Notes under the pieces: generated by a model
Told to the model about the DNA's origin: nothing
The model's input: the letters and a program-made list of their open reading frames with translations, nothing else
Database searches by the model: none
Shown: piece after piece, positions 7,910 to 15,253 of the stretch
Position numbering within the stretch: position 1 is the stretch's first letter
Layout: each line of letters opens with the position of its first letter
Origin: Kurthia populi
Lineage (GTDB): Bacteria; Bacillota; Bacilli; Bacillales_A; Planococcaceae
NCBI RefSeq assembly: GCF_042686175.1
Contig: NZ_JBHUOR010000140.1
Location: 1-64,000 of the forward strand
Reading direction: 5' to 3'
Length of the DNA stretch: 64,000 bases
Program-made: the position numbers and the translations under genes

Positions 7910-8763
7910 TTGCGCACCTCCTGTAATTCAAGTAATAATGGTAGTAACGCTAAGACGGCGTAGCTACTATAAACGATGAGCTGTGGCCACTGCCATGAGA
8001 GCCCACTAAACGTTGGGTAAAAATAAAAATCATTCCAATCGTGCCAAGAAGCAAACAGTTGGATAGCAAAAAATGAGGCAATTAATGCAAGTAGCGAGCC
8101 ATCGCGTTTCGTAAAAATAAAAATCGAAAATGTTGAACGCCCTGAAAGCCCATAGCCACGCGCCTTCATCGAATCTGCACTTTCAATGCCATTTTCAAGT
8201 GCCCATGATACTAAAATTGATAATACGCGCATCGCACTTTTAATGCGTTGCCACATGTTCCCAACACTTGGGTCCATACCAATCGCTTTTTGGGCATTCA
8301 TAATTAAATGAAGTTGTTGCTTGAAACGCGGAATGAGGCGCATCGTCACCGAAATTAACAATGCAACTGCCGGTGAGATTTTACCGAATAAATAAATGAA
8401 TTTATCGGTCGTCATGAGCTTGCTGAACGCATTAAACCAAAATAGTACCGCCAGTAGCATACAACTCATCGCCAAGCCATAAATGATTGCTTCAAGTGTA
8501 ATTGGCTGGTAGTTGACGTAAAACAGCACGATTTCCCCGTCATGACTAATCAATGGATTGATGAGCGCTGCAATTAGCGCAAATGGCACAAACCATTTTA
8601 AAGACGCCGTAAATGCGCGTGCATCAATGGCAACATTTAGTAAAATGGCACAAATGAGTGAGATAATTAGTAACACAGGATGCATATAAAACATCGTCAA
8701 TCCCGTAATGACCGCAAAATAACTAAATAATACGATTGGATGTAATGTATTTAAACTATACAT
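7846..8763 (-). CDS. ECF transporter transmembrane (T) component
   Basis: 305 residues with about five to six membrane segments and the coupling motif SADSMKARGYG near residue 205, the Ala-Arg-Gly signature by which EcfT contacts the ATPases. It forms the scaffold joining ATPases and S component. Start ATG 8763 lies just after GTAGGTGGCGCT, eight bases from the stop of the DUF4430 lipoprotein gene; the longer in-frame ORF runs through that gene and is not credible. The 64-base overlap with the ATPase gene is unusually long and implies tight coupling. Confidence 0.88.
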   Translation of the reverse strand: MYSLNTLHPIVLFSYFAVITGLTMFYMHPVLLIISLICAILLNVAIDARAFTASLKWFVPFALIAALINPLISHDGEIVLFYVNYQPITLEAIIYGLAMSCMLLAVLFWFNAFSKLMTTDKFIYLFGKISPAVALLISVTMRLIPRFKQQLHLIMNAQKAIGMDPSVGNMWQRIKSAMRVLSILVSWALENGIESADSMKARGYGLSGRSTFSIFIFTKRDGSLLALIASFFAIQLFASWHDWNDFYFYPTFSGLSWQWPQLIVYSSYAVLALLPLLLELQEVRKWRSLTSKISISRIHSPNDLH

Positions 8764-8771
8764 AGCGCCAC

Positions 8772-9767
8772 CTACTGATCTGCAAGGCCAATATCGCGCC
8801 CTAAATTCGTCGTATAATGCCACGTAATTTTATCGCCATCTTTTATATCATATGCTGATGCCCCGACACCAGGTGCTTTACCGTTAACGGCAAACATCCA
8901 GCCAGATAGGCTACCCGCTTGCTTTTCATAAATATGATTGATGCCTTCTACATAAACAGAACCATAGCCTGATTCCCCTTCGCCTTCATATTCGAAGTGG
9001 ATGCCATGTTTTTGCAAGGCTTTTCGCGTTGCCGTCCAGGCACTATCTCCTTTTTCAATCGTGTACGTGCCTGCTTTTAAAATAATGCCGTTTGACGGAA
9101 CATATTTTGTGCTTTGCAGTGCTTCAGGTAAGCGATTGAAATGCTCCTGCTGCAGCAATGTATCCACGCGTACTGACACCGTCACCGTTTCTTTTTTATC
9201 TTCTTTTTGTGGTGTTGTCGGCTTCGGTTTCGCGGTATTATCAGGCGTCGGTTGCTTCACAGGTGCAGTTGTTGCAGGCTTTTGATGTTCGCTTGTTGTT
9301 TTATCCGCTGACGTTGGCTGTTTATTAGTAGTATCGGCCGCTGAAGTAGTAGATTTTTCATCCTGTGCAGTGGCTTCTTTTGGCGTTGCCGTTTTTTCTT
9401 CTGCCGCTGGTTTCGCGTCGTTCGTTTGCTGCTCCTCTGTTTTTGCTGGCGCTGCAGGTGTAGCTACCTTATCTGTATCTTCTATAATCTTTTCTTTATC
9501 AACCTGCTTATCGATAGCTTCCTTGTCATCCGGCTTTATTTCTGCTTTATCCTTTCGTTCTTGTGCATCCTCGCTCGATTTCTGTTTGTTTGCAGCCTCT
9601 ACGGGTTCTTGTTGTGCCGAACTCGTTTCATTTACTGTCGATGATGCAGTTGCAGCTTGCTCACTTTCTAAGCGCGCTTTTTCTTTTTCATATTCATCAA
9701 CGGATTGCACGTTGCACGCACTAAGTAGCATCGAAGCGGCTAACATTCCTCCTAATAAGCGTTTCAT
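8772..9767 (-). CDS. Lipoprotein with C-terminal DUF4430 (transcobalamin beta-domain-like), putative surface cobalamin binder
   Basis: 331 residues. Lipobox LLSAC puts the lipidated Cys at 18. Residues about 22-200 are a low-complexity spacer rich in Lys, Glu, Thr, Ala and Pro that could span the wall. Residues about 205-330 carry the folded part: LKAGTYTIEKGDSAWTATRK, then SGYGSVYVEGI, SLSGWMFAVNG and DGDKITWHYT. That pattern matches DUF4430, the family that also covers the C-terminal beta domain of animal transcobalamin and intrinsic factor. With the preceding alpha/alpha-barrel gene and the B12 riboswitch this suggests a surface-anchored half of a two-part cobalamin grip. ATG 9767 follows AAGGAGG by eight bases. 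Cobalamin binding itself is inferred. Confidence 0.75.
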   Translation of the reverse strand: MKRLLGGMLAASMLLSACNVQSVDEYEKEKARLESEQAATASSTVNETSSAQQEPVEAANKQKSSEDAQERKDKAEIKPDDKEAIDKQVDKEKIIEDTDKVATPAAPAKTEEQQTNDAKPAAEEKTATPKEATAQDEKSTTSAADTTNKQPTSADKTTSEHQKPATTAPVKQPTPDNTAKPKPTTPQKEDKKETVTVSVRVDTLLQQEHFNRLPEALQSTKYVPSNGIILKAGTYTIEKGDSAWTATRKALQKHGIHFEYEGEGESGYGSVYVEGINHIYEKQAGSLSGWMFAVNGKAPGVGASAYDIKDGDKITWHYTTNLGRDIGLADQ

Positions 9768-9789
9768 CTAAAAATCCTCCTTATACGTC

Positions 9790-9821
9790 AAAGAGGGCGC
9801 TGGAAATTCCAGCCCCCTACA
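9790..9821 (-). terminator. Intercistronic hairpin, possible leaky terminator inside the cobalamin operon
   Basis: GGGGGCTGG, loop AATT, CCAGCGCCCTC followed by TTTG on the minus strand, between the alpha/alpha-barrel gene and the DUF4430 lipoprotein gene. The T run is short, so it may act as a partial terminator or a 3' stabiliser, giving more of the first protein than of the rest. Confidence 0.55.
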
Positions 9822-9834
9822 GTGACAAAACTCA

Positions 9835-11385
9835 TTATTTTACACGTACTTTCAGCGTTTTTGATTTGTTGCCAGCCGTATCTTTTACCATTACTAACAA
9901 TGCTTTTTTCGTTTGTTGCTTTGGAATTTTTACGCTGAATTTGCCTGTTGATGATGCTTTCGTGCGATATTTTTTGCCGTTTACTTGAACGATTACTGTT
10001 GCACCTTTTTCAGCTTTACCAGTCACATATTTCGTACCTGCTTTTACCGTATTCACTTTCGCCACAGCAGGTGCCGTTTTATCCGCTACTGTGACCGTTT
10101 TAACTTTTGAGGTATTGCCCGCAGCGTCTGTTACCGTCACGACTAATTTAGTGCCAGCTTTTTGCTTCGCAATCGCTAAATCGTAGCGTCCTGTGCCATC
10201 TGCTAATGTCGTTGCAAGCACTTTTTTACTAGATTTCACTGTCACCGTCGCATATTTCTCAGCTGTGCCTTTTAGCATTGTTGATTTATCCGACACTGCA
10301 GAAATCTTTGCGGCTACCGGTGCAGTTGTATCATAGTTAAATTTTGTTGCGTCCACTGCTGATAAATCATAGTATGGTGTTTGTTGTGCATATGCGGTTA
10401 GTGCTTGTGCAGCTTGTACGTTTGAGATTTGGTTCACTGTACCTTGTGCCGAGTTTTTAAACGCATGCTGTGCTTTATCATAACTTGTTAATAAGTTTGA
10501 TACCGTCCATGCACCATTCGCTAACACAAACTGCTCGTGTTGCTGTGGATTAATGCCAAGTGCTAATTGCGCAATAATAAGCTGTGAAACAGATTCTGGA
10601 CTATCTCCTTTTGCCCATTCACTATAGAAGCCGGCCTGGTCGCTTAATTGTGACTGCATAAATGCCAAGCCTTTTGTGATGACCTTATCTACAGCTGGTT
10701 GTGTTTTATAGGGCGCAAGTGCTGTGATCGCCATTGCCGTTGAATCGACATCGGCACCCGTTGCCCATTCACTTGATGAGCCCCATGAGAAGCCACCGTC
10801 TGAATAAGCTTTAGTTACAAGGAAGTCTACGATTGCTTCACGTGAGAAATCCGCTTCATTCGCTTTAGGCACCGCATAATCGTTGGCATCAAGCGCTGTT
10901 AATAGCCAGTAGTAATCCATTTCTAATAGCTCAAATGCCGTATCTACATCGCCTTTTGCTTTTTGTTGTTGTGCATAAGCGACCATTTTTTCGATTAAGT
11001 TAACGCCGCCTACATTCGTTGCATCCTTGCCGATGGCTGTCACCGCAAGCACAGTTGTTGCGTATTTACTAACAGCAGAAAAGCTTGCAAAATCATTTTT
11101 TGCTTCCGCTTCTACGGTTTGATAGTATGTATCGTAATAATTTTTCGCTACAGGGAAATTGGCTTTCGCTAATGTCAGTACCGAGCTCCCTAAATCGGTT
11201 GTTGGTGTTTTTGCCATCGCGTACGTAAATGCCGACGCATCATTTAATGCTGCCGTATATGATACCGCCGATGCTGTATTGCTAGCGATTGGTGTGACTT
11301 CTTGTGCTTGTGCACTCCAAGCTGGCACAGCGCTTAATGTAAGTGCTACCACAACTGAAGATGCTACCCATTTGTTTTTGAACAT
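9835..11385 (-). CDS. Secreted protein: prenyltransferase/squalene-oxidase-type alpha/alpha barrel plus two bacterial Ig-like domains
   Basis: 516 residues from ATG 11385, seven bases after GGGGAGGA; the 14-residue upstream extension is not supported. Signal peptide MFKNKW...VPAWSAQA. Residues about 40-340 are helical repeats with the alpha/alpha toroid signature DGGFSWGSSSEWATGADVDSTAMAI and DQAGFYSEWAKGDSPESVSQLIIAQLAL, as in squalene/prenyltransferase repeats and in the N-terminal domain of intrinsic factor and transcobalamin. Two Ig-like repeats follow (DTTAPVAAKISAVSDKS... and TAPAVAKVNTVKAG...), each ending in a V(T)DxAGN(T/K)SK motif. No sortase signal or lipobox is visible, so anchoring is unclear. 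First gene behind a cobalamin riboswitch; likely captures corrinoids together with the DUF4430 lipoprotein. Enzymatic function is unlikely but not excluded. Confidence 0.75.
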   Translation of the reverse strand: MFKNKWVASSVVVALTLSAVPAWSAQAQEVTPIASNTASAVSYTAALNDASAFTYAMAKTPTTDLGSSVLTLAKANFPVAKNYYDTYYQTVEAEAKNDFASFSAVSKYATTVLAVTAIGKDATNVGGVNLIEKMVAYAQQQKAKGDVDTAFELLEMDYYWLLTALDANDYAVPKANEADFSREAIVDFLVTKAYSDGGFSWGSSSEWATGADVDSTAMAITALAPYKTQPAVDKVITKGLAFMQSQLSDQAGFYSEWAKGDSPESVSQLIIAQLALGINPQQHEQFVLANGAWTVSNLLTSYDKAQHAFKNSAQGTVNQISNVQAAQALTAYAQQTPYYDLSAVDATKFNYDTTAPVAAKISAVSDKSTMLKGTAEKYATVTVKSSKKVLATTLADGTGRYDLAIAKQKAGTKLVVTVTDAAGNTSKVKTVTVADKTAPAVAKVNTVKAGTKYVTGKAEKGATVIVQVNGKKYRTKASSTGKFSVKIPKQQTKKALLVMVKDTAGNKSKTLKVRVK

Positions 11386-11509
11386 AAAAAAATCCTCCCC
11401 TGATTTTTTAGAATTTTCACGCAACAATTCTTAGGGAGGACAACTATATATAATAAGCCAAAAAAGCTTGCAAAACACCACTTCCCCTCGAAGTTTGTTA
11501 ACGATGTAG

Positions 11510-11692
11510 AAGCAGGTCTCCTGGCTCGTGATCTTTTTACTCTAGCGGCTTCTCATTGCTTTATCGCAAGCAACAATGCACAAAACTATTTCATCACACA
11601 TACAGTAGCGGGGCTGCGTTGGCTTTTCACCAATCTTCCCTATTATCCCAATTGGGCACTTCTACATATTCAATTGTTCTATAGTATTCCAT
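11510..11692 (-). promoter_or_regulatory. Cobalamin (adenosylcobalamin) riboswitch
   Basis: Minus strand. The core reads GGGAAGATTGGTGAAAAGCC, then GCAGCCCCGCTACTGT, and the B12 box GAGCCAGGAGACCTGC closes it at 11512-11528. These are the conserved elements of the cobalamin aptamer in the right order. It precedes the alpha/alpha-barrel gene by about 125 bases; the interval holds the hairpin ACTTCGAGGGGAAGT followed by CTTTTTTGG, which could be the expression platform. High B12 should switch the operon off. Confidence 0.95.
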
Positions 11693-11738
11693 AAAAACGT
11701 TCGGATGTAAACGCTTTTTCTAGAGAAAATAAATAAAA

Positions 11739-11788
11739 TCGCCTAACCTCGACTTATTTTACGAATGAAATAAGTTGAGATTAGGCGA
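11739..11788 (-). terminator. Long-stem terminator after the 50-residue protein gene
   Basis: CGCCTAATCTCAACTTATTT and its near-perfect complement form a stem of about 20 pairs, followed on the minus strand by TTTTATTTATTTT. It isolates the small gene from the riboswitch operon. Confidence 0.85.
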
Positions 11789-11804
11789 ATAGAGCGGTCG
11801 TACG

Positions 11805-11957
11805 CTAGACGGCGACTTCACATTTTTTATGCGTATTATAGGCATGTAGTTGCTCCTCTGTTAAGTTTTTTACGTACAAATGAAAATTCATCGACTGCAG
11901 TCCATACTGTTCACAAGCCTCGCAATAAATTCGATACCCTTCACGATACATATCCAT
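11805..11957 (-). CDS. Uncharacterised 50-residue protein with three cysteines
   Basis: Too short for routine ORF lists but well supported: ATG 11957 preceded by GAGAGGA nine bases away, a sigma-A promoter at 12017-12045, a palindrome in the leader and a strong terminator behind it. The product begins MDMYREGYRIYCEACEQYG and ends HKKCEVAV. Cys12 and Cys15 form a CxxC pair and Cys46 with nearby His38/His43 could complete a metal site, so a small metal- or DNA-binding protein is possible. No signal peptide or membrane helix. I do not recognise the family. It is transcribed on its own. Confidence 0.7.
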   Translation of the reverse strand: MDMYREGYRIYCEACEQYGLQSMNFHLYVKNLTEEQLHAYNTHKKCEVAV

Positions 11958-11985
11958 TTTTACCAATCCTCTCTGAATGTGTTAG

Positions 11986-11999
11986 TTGTTATATAACAA
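11986..11999. promoter_or_regulatory. Perfect 14-bp palindrome, putative repressor operator
   Basis: TTGTTATATAACAA lies 18 bases downstream of the -10 hexamer of the 50-residue protein gene, in the start region of its transcript, where a bound protein would block transcription. Related half sites (TATAACA) occur again at 12021-12027. The binding protein is unknown. Confidence 0.5.
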
Positions 12000-12016
12000 A
12001 TATCTTTTATAAAAAT

Positions 12017-12045
12017 AATATATAACAGTTTGAAACAGTCGTCAA
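12017..12045 (-). promoter_or_regulatory. Sigma-A promoter of the 50-residue protein gene
   Basis: TTGACG (12040-12045) and TATATT (12017-12022), 17-bp spacer, reading toward the small gene. Confidence 0.7.
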
Positions 12046-12075
12046 TGATATTTATCAGAAAATTTAAAAATAAAT

Positions 12076-12106
12076 AAAAAAAGAGCCCTGCCTCTATGGC
12101 TAAGCT
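12076..12106 (-). terminator. Terminator of the ThrE exporter pair
   Basis: AGAGCTTAGCC, ATAGA, GGCAGGGCTCT then TTTTTTTATTT on the minus strand, directly behind the exporter gene. Confidence 0.75.
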
Positions 12107-12110
12107 CTTG

Positions 12111-12569
12111 TCAGTTTAGTGTTTTGGCCTTTTTTAAGCGCGTCATCATTTTGCGATACATCTGTACTAATACTTCAGCGATTACAAGTCCCATTACAAT
12201 TGCACCCGTAATAATGCCAGTTTTTAAGAAAAATTGTAGTGACTCATTGTATTCGTTTGCGACAACATGACGCATTGCCTCATACGCTAAGCCCCCGGGT
12301 ACAAGTGGGATAATACCCCCTACAACAAAAATCAGCATCGGTGTTTTGTGTTTAAATGCTTGGTAATGGGCCACAATCGAAATAATAAATGCCCCGCAAA
12401 ACGATGCGGTGACACTGTCTACTTGCTGCTGAATCATCGCGTAATAAATGAGCCACCCAATCATCCCAACGAGTCCACACGGAATGAGTGTTGATTTTGG
12501 TACGTTGAAAATAATCGCAATGCCATAGGTAGCAACAAATGCACACACAAGTTGTAAAACATAATCCAT
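12111..12569 (-). CDS. Threonine/serine exporter family protein, small subunit (YjjB-like, ThrE C-terminal part)
   Basis: 152 residues with four or five hydrophobic segments. PKSTLIPCGLVGMIGWLIYY and FVVGGIIPLVPGGLAYEAMR are characteristic of the second ThrE domain (DUF3815/YjjB). In corynebacteria ThrE is one polypeptide exporting threonine and serine; in many Firmicutes it is split into a YjjP-like and a YjjB-like subunit, as here. ATG 12569 follows AAGGAGACTTTGCT, 12 bases after the partner gene ends. Real substrate in this organism is unknown; dicarboxylates have been reported for enterobacterial YjjPB. Confidence 0.85.
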   Translation of the reverse strand: MDYVLQLVCAFVATYGIAIIFNVPKSTLIPCGLVGMIGWLIYYAMIQQQVDSVTASFCGAFIISIVAHYQAFKHKTPMLIFVVGGIIPLVPGGLAYEAMRHVVANEYNESLQFFLKTGIITGAIVMGLVIAEVLVQMYRKMMTRLKKAKTLN

Positions 12570-12581
12570 AGCAAAGTCTCC

Positions 12582-13328
12582 TTAAAATAAAATAAGTACA
12601 AAGGCGATACCTGAACCAATCGCTAGGGCTGTAAGAGATGCCTCTGCGCCTTTTGTGACGCCGGATACAAAATGCCCCGCCATCATGTCACGCACCGCAT
12701 TGGCAATCGGGACGCCTGGTACAAGCGGCATAACCGCGCCGATAATGATTTTATCCTCTTCAAAGCCAAAGCCTATATAGAGCGCGAGTAGCGTCATTAA
12801 ACCAACTGCAATGGATGCAGTAAATTCGGCAAAAAACTTCACCTTTGTAATCGCATTTACGCGTAAGCAGACCCAGTGCCCGATGCCCCCCGCAATCGCT
12901 GCGGCTGGCATATCCCAAACGGAACCCATAAAAAGAATGACGAAGCAACCACTTGCGATTGCTGCGTAAATAACTTGTGCAAGTTCTGAACGAAAAAGAT
13001 TTTTATTTTCAAGCGTTTTTAATTGTTCATACGCTTCTTCAATTGATAATTGATTTGCTGTTAGTGCACGAGAAATCGTATTAATTTCAGCGATTTTTGA
13101 TAAATCTGTTGCGCGTCGTGGAATTTGTGCAATACGTGTCGGGCTTTCATGACTAGCTGAAAAAATAATACCGGTTGGTGTCACAAAACTTTGTGCATCC
13201 TGATAGCCCTGTGAACGTGCCATGCGAAGCATTGTATCTTCTGCACGATACGTTTCTGCGCCGCTTTGCATGAGTAAGCGCCCTGCGAGTAAAAAGCAGT
13301 CCGCCGCAAAGACAGATGATGTATCCAT
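12582..13328 (-). CDS. Threonine/serine exporter family protein, large subunit (YjjP-like, ThrE N-terminal part)
   Basis: 248 residues. The cytoplasmic N-terminal part has the conserved GRLLMQSGAETYRAEDTM and the TPTGIIFS segment, followed by five membrane helices with VMPLVPGVPIANAVRDMMAGHFVSG, typical of DUF1212/ThrE. It pairs with the adjacent YjjB-like subunit to form an amino acid exporter. ATG 13328 lies five bases after AAGGAGGG; the longer frame is rejected because it begins upstream of that site. Confidence 0.87.
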   Translation of the reverse strand: MDTSSVFAADCFLLAGRLLMQSGAETYRAEDTMLRMARSQGYQDAQSFVTPTGIIFSASHESPTRIAQIPRRATDLSKIAEINTISRALTANQLSIEEAYEQLKTLENKNLFRSELAQVIYAAIASGCFVILFMGSVWDMPAAAIAGGIGHWVCLRVNAITKVKFFAEFTASIAVGLMTLLALYIGFGFEEDKIIIGAVMPLVPGVPIANAVRDMMAGHFVSGVTKGAEASLTALAIGSGIAFVLILF

Positions 13329-13352
13329 CTTGTCCCTCCTTATAAAATAAAA

Positions 13353-13383
13353 GTAAGGAGCCAAAAAATCGCTGGCTCCTTAA
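13353..13383 (-). terminator. Terminator after the acyl-CoA operon
   Basis: AAGGAGCCAGC, T-rich loop, TGGCTCCTTACTTTT on the minus strand, between the SDR gene and the exporter genes. Confidence 0.7.
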
Positions 13384-13417
13384 CATTATAGTAGTTATTT
13401 GTGGTTTTGATAACCCA

Positions 13418-14182
13418 TTATTTTGCAGGCATACGTGTTGCTGCATCAAGACGAATGAGTTCCGCATTTAAATACGCACTCTCAATCATATATTTCACCG
13501 TAAAGGCATATTCAGAAGGATCCCCTAAACGTTTTGGATATTCTGGGATTTGGCGTAAGGAAGCAAGCGCATTTTCTGGCATTCCTTGCATCAGTGGTGT
13601 TTCAAATAATCCTGGTGCAATCGTATTAATACGAATATTTAAGCTTGCGAGGTCGCGGGCAATCGGTAAAGCCATGCTCGCAATGGCACCTTTACTTGCG
13701 CTGTATGCGGCTTGTCCCATCTGGCCATCAAATGCGGCAATCGAAGCGGTGTTAATGACAATTCCACGATCTGGATGCTCGTCCGTCGGCTCATTTTTAG
13801 CCATTTGTTCTACCGCAAGGCGCAATACATTAAATGTTCCAATTAAATTAATATCGATAATTTTCTTAAAGAAATCAAGCGACATCACGCCTTTACGACC
13901 AAATACTTTTGCGGGCGGTCCGATACCAGCACAGTTTACAGCGATATCTAAATACCCGTGCTTCGCCATAATGGCGTCAATCGCTTGTTGCACTTGCTCT
14001 TCACTCGTAACATCAACTTTGTGGAATGTGCCGCCGATTTCTGTCGCTGCTTTTTGACCATTTTCTTCGTTGACATCAAAGATTTGTACCACTGCGCCGT
14101 TATCCGCTAGCATTTTTGCTGTCGCAAATCCTAGTCCTGATGCCGCTCCTGTTACAATCGCTACCTTTTGTTCAATGTTCAT
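13418..14182 (-). CDS. Short-chain dehydrogenase, 3-hydroxyacyl-CoA dehydrogenase type II-like
   Basis: 254 residues. Rossmann motif TGAASGLGFATAK (11-23), NCAG near residue 88, and the active-site pair YSASKGA near 160 preceded by a serine in NTASIAA. The GPPAKVFGRKG insertion and the overall sequence resemble human HSD17B10-type 3-hydroxyacyl-CoA dehydrogenases, which oxidise 3-hydroxyacyl-CoA (including 2-methyl-branched) with NAD. Last gene of the operon acyl-CoA dehydrogenase, CoA transferase/racemase, SDR; this fits a short beta-oxidation path for branched acyl chains. Soluble cytoplasmic protein. Confidence 0.85.
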   Translation of the reverse strand: MNIEQKVAIVTGAASGLGFATAKMLADNGAVVQIFDVNEENGQKAATEIGGTFHKVDVTSEEQVQQAIDAIMAKHGYLDIAVNCAGIGPPAKVFGRKGVMSLDFFKKIIDINLIGTFNVLRLAVEQMAKNEPTDEHPDRGIVINTASIAAFDGQMGQAAYSASKGAIASMALPIARDLASLNIRINTIAPGLFETPLMQGMPENALASLRQIPEYPKRLGDPSEYAFTVKYMIESAYLNAELIRLDAATRMPAK

Positions 14183-14204
14183 TGTTCATCCCCCTATTAG
14201 CCTT

Positions 14205-15245
14205 CTATTTAGATTTCTCTGTAGATGTCTTAATAAAACGTAATGGTGACACAAGTTGCATATTTTCAACAAGCCCTCTTGCTTGTGCATGGGGTTGCTG
14301 TGTGGCTTCTAAAAATGTTAATACAGGCGTGATGCAGAGTTCAGGCTCATTCCTTAACATCGCTTGCCATTCCGAAAAATCATGCGCATAAATGGCCTGT
14401 GCGACCCGTTGTTTTTTCATCACATCATCGAGTTCAAACCAATCTGTAATCGCTAAAACCTCACTCAAGCGTTGCTGGAATTTTGGTTCGAGTGACCCGA
14501 CTCCCACATAGCGGCCATCTTTCGTTTCATAGTAGTCATAAAAGCTACCACCATTTAACGCCTCCGCTTCTGGCTCGATCGTTTGATTAGTTGCGAGCTG
14601 CATCGGACCAAATAATGGGTGCAGTGACAACGCCGCATCGAGCATACTAATATCGACTTGCTGTCCCTTACCTGTTGTCCCGCGTTCAATGACTGCTGCA
14701 AGTAAACCGATGACCGCATGAAGCGCGCCACCTGCTATATCTGCAAGCTGTAAGCTACTCGCTACAGGTCGCTCTCCGGCTCGACGTAAACTATTGGCTA
14801 CACCAGATAAGGCTAAATAATTAATATCATGCCCGGCATGTTCCGCAAGTGGTCCCGACTGCCCGTAACCAGTAATTGAGCAATAAATTAGTTCAGGAAA
14901 TCGTGTACTTAGCGTCTGATAATCTAACCCGAATTTCGCCATAACGCCCGGTCGAAACTGTTCAACTACAATATCATATTCTAATAACAAATCCTCAACT
15001 TCGCGCAAGCCTTCCACTGTTTTCAAATCAAGTGTCCGCGTGTTTTTGCCACGATGTAAATAGGCGTAACTCGCAGAAACCCCGCTATCAAGTTGTGGTG
15101 AGAGTTCCTTTACAACATCTGCTTTATTTGGTGCTTCAATATGTAATACGTCTGCACCTAAATCAGCGAGTAGCATTGTCGCAAATGGCCCTGGCAATAA
15201 CGTCGAAAAATCGAGTATTTTCAATCCTGCGAGTGGTCCCTGCAT
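14205..15245 (-). CDS. Family III CoA transferase, alpha-methylacyl-CoA racemase-like
   Basis: 346 residues of the CaiB/BaiF superfamily: the start LAGLKILDFSTLLPGPFATMLLADLGADVLHIEAPN, the ADVVKEL and HRGKNTRTLDLK segments, VVEQFRPGVMAKFGLDYQTL, and the key aspartate in HAGHDINYLALSG. Members either move CoA between acids or racemise 2-methylacyl-CoA. Length and the GHDINYLALSG motif favour the AMACR racemase branch, which converts (2R)- to (2S)-methylacyl-CoA so that an acyl-CoA dehydrogenase can act; the neighbouring dehydrogenase gene fits. A plain CoA transferase remains possible. Confidence 0.8.
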   Translation of the reverse strand: MQGPLAGLKILDFSTLLPGPFATMLLADLGADVLHIEAPNKADVVKELSPQLDSGVSASYAYLHRGKNTRTLDLKTVEGLREVEDLLLEYDIVVEQFRPGVMAKFGLDYQTLSTRFPELIYCSITGYGQSGPLAEHAGHDINYLALSGVANSLRRAGERPVASSLQLADIAGGALHAVIGLLAAVIERGTTGKGQQVDISMLDAALSLHPLFGPMQLATNQTIEPEAEALNGGSFYDYYETKDGRYVGVGSLEPKFQQRLSEVLAITDWFELDDVMKKQRVAQAIYAHDFSEWQAMLRNEPELCITPVLTFLEATQQPHAQARGLVENMQLVSPLRFIKTSTEKSK

Positions 15246-15253
15246 CGCGCCAC

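Noticed and set aside
9370..9771. 133-codon plus-strand Ser/Ala/Cys-rich frame
   Set aside because: Antisense of the low-complexity linker of the DUF4430 lipoprotein; hydrophobic look results from the complement of Lys/Glu/Thr codons.
13401..14057. 218-codon plus-strand frame opposite the SDR gene
   Set aside because: Antisense shadow; the SDR motifs on the minus strand are unambiguous.
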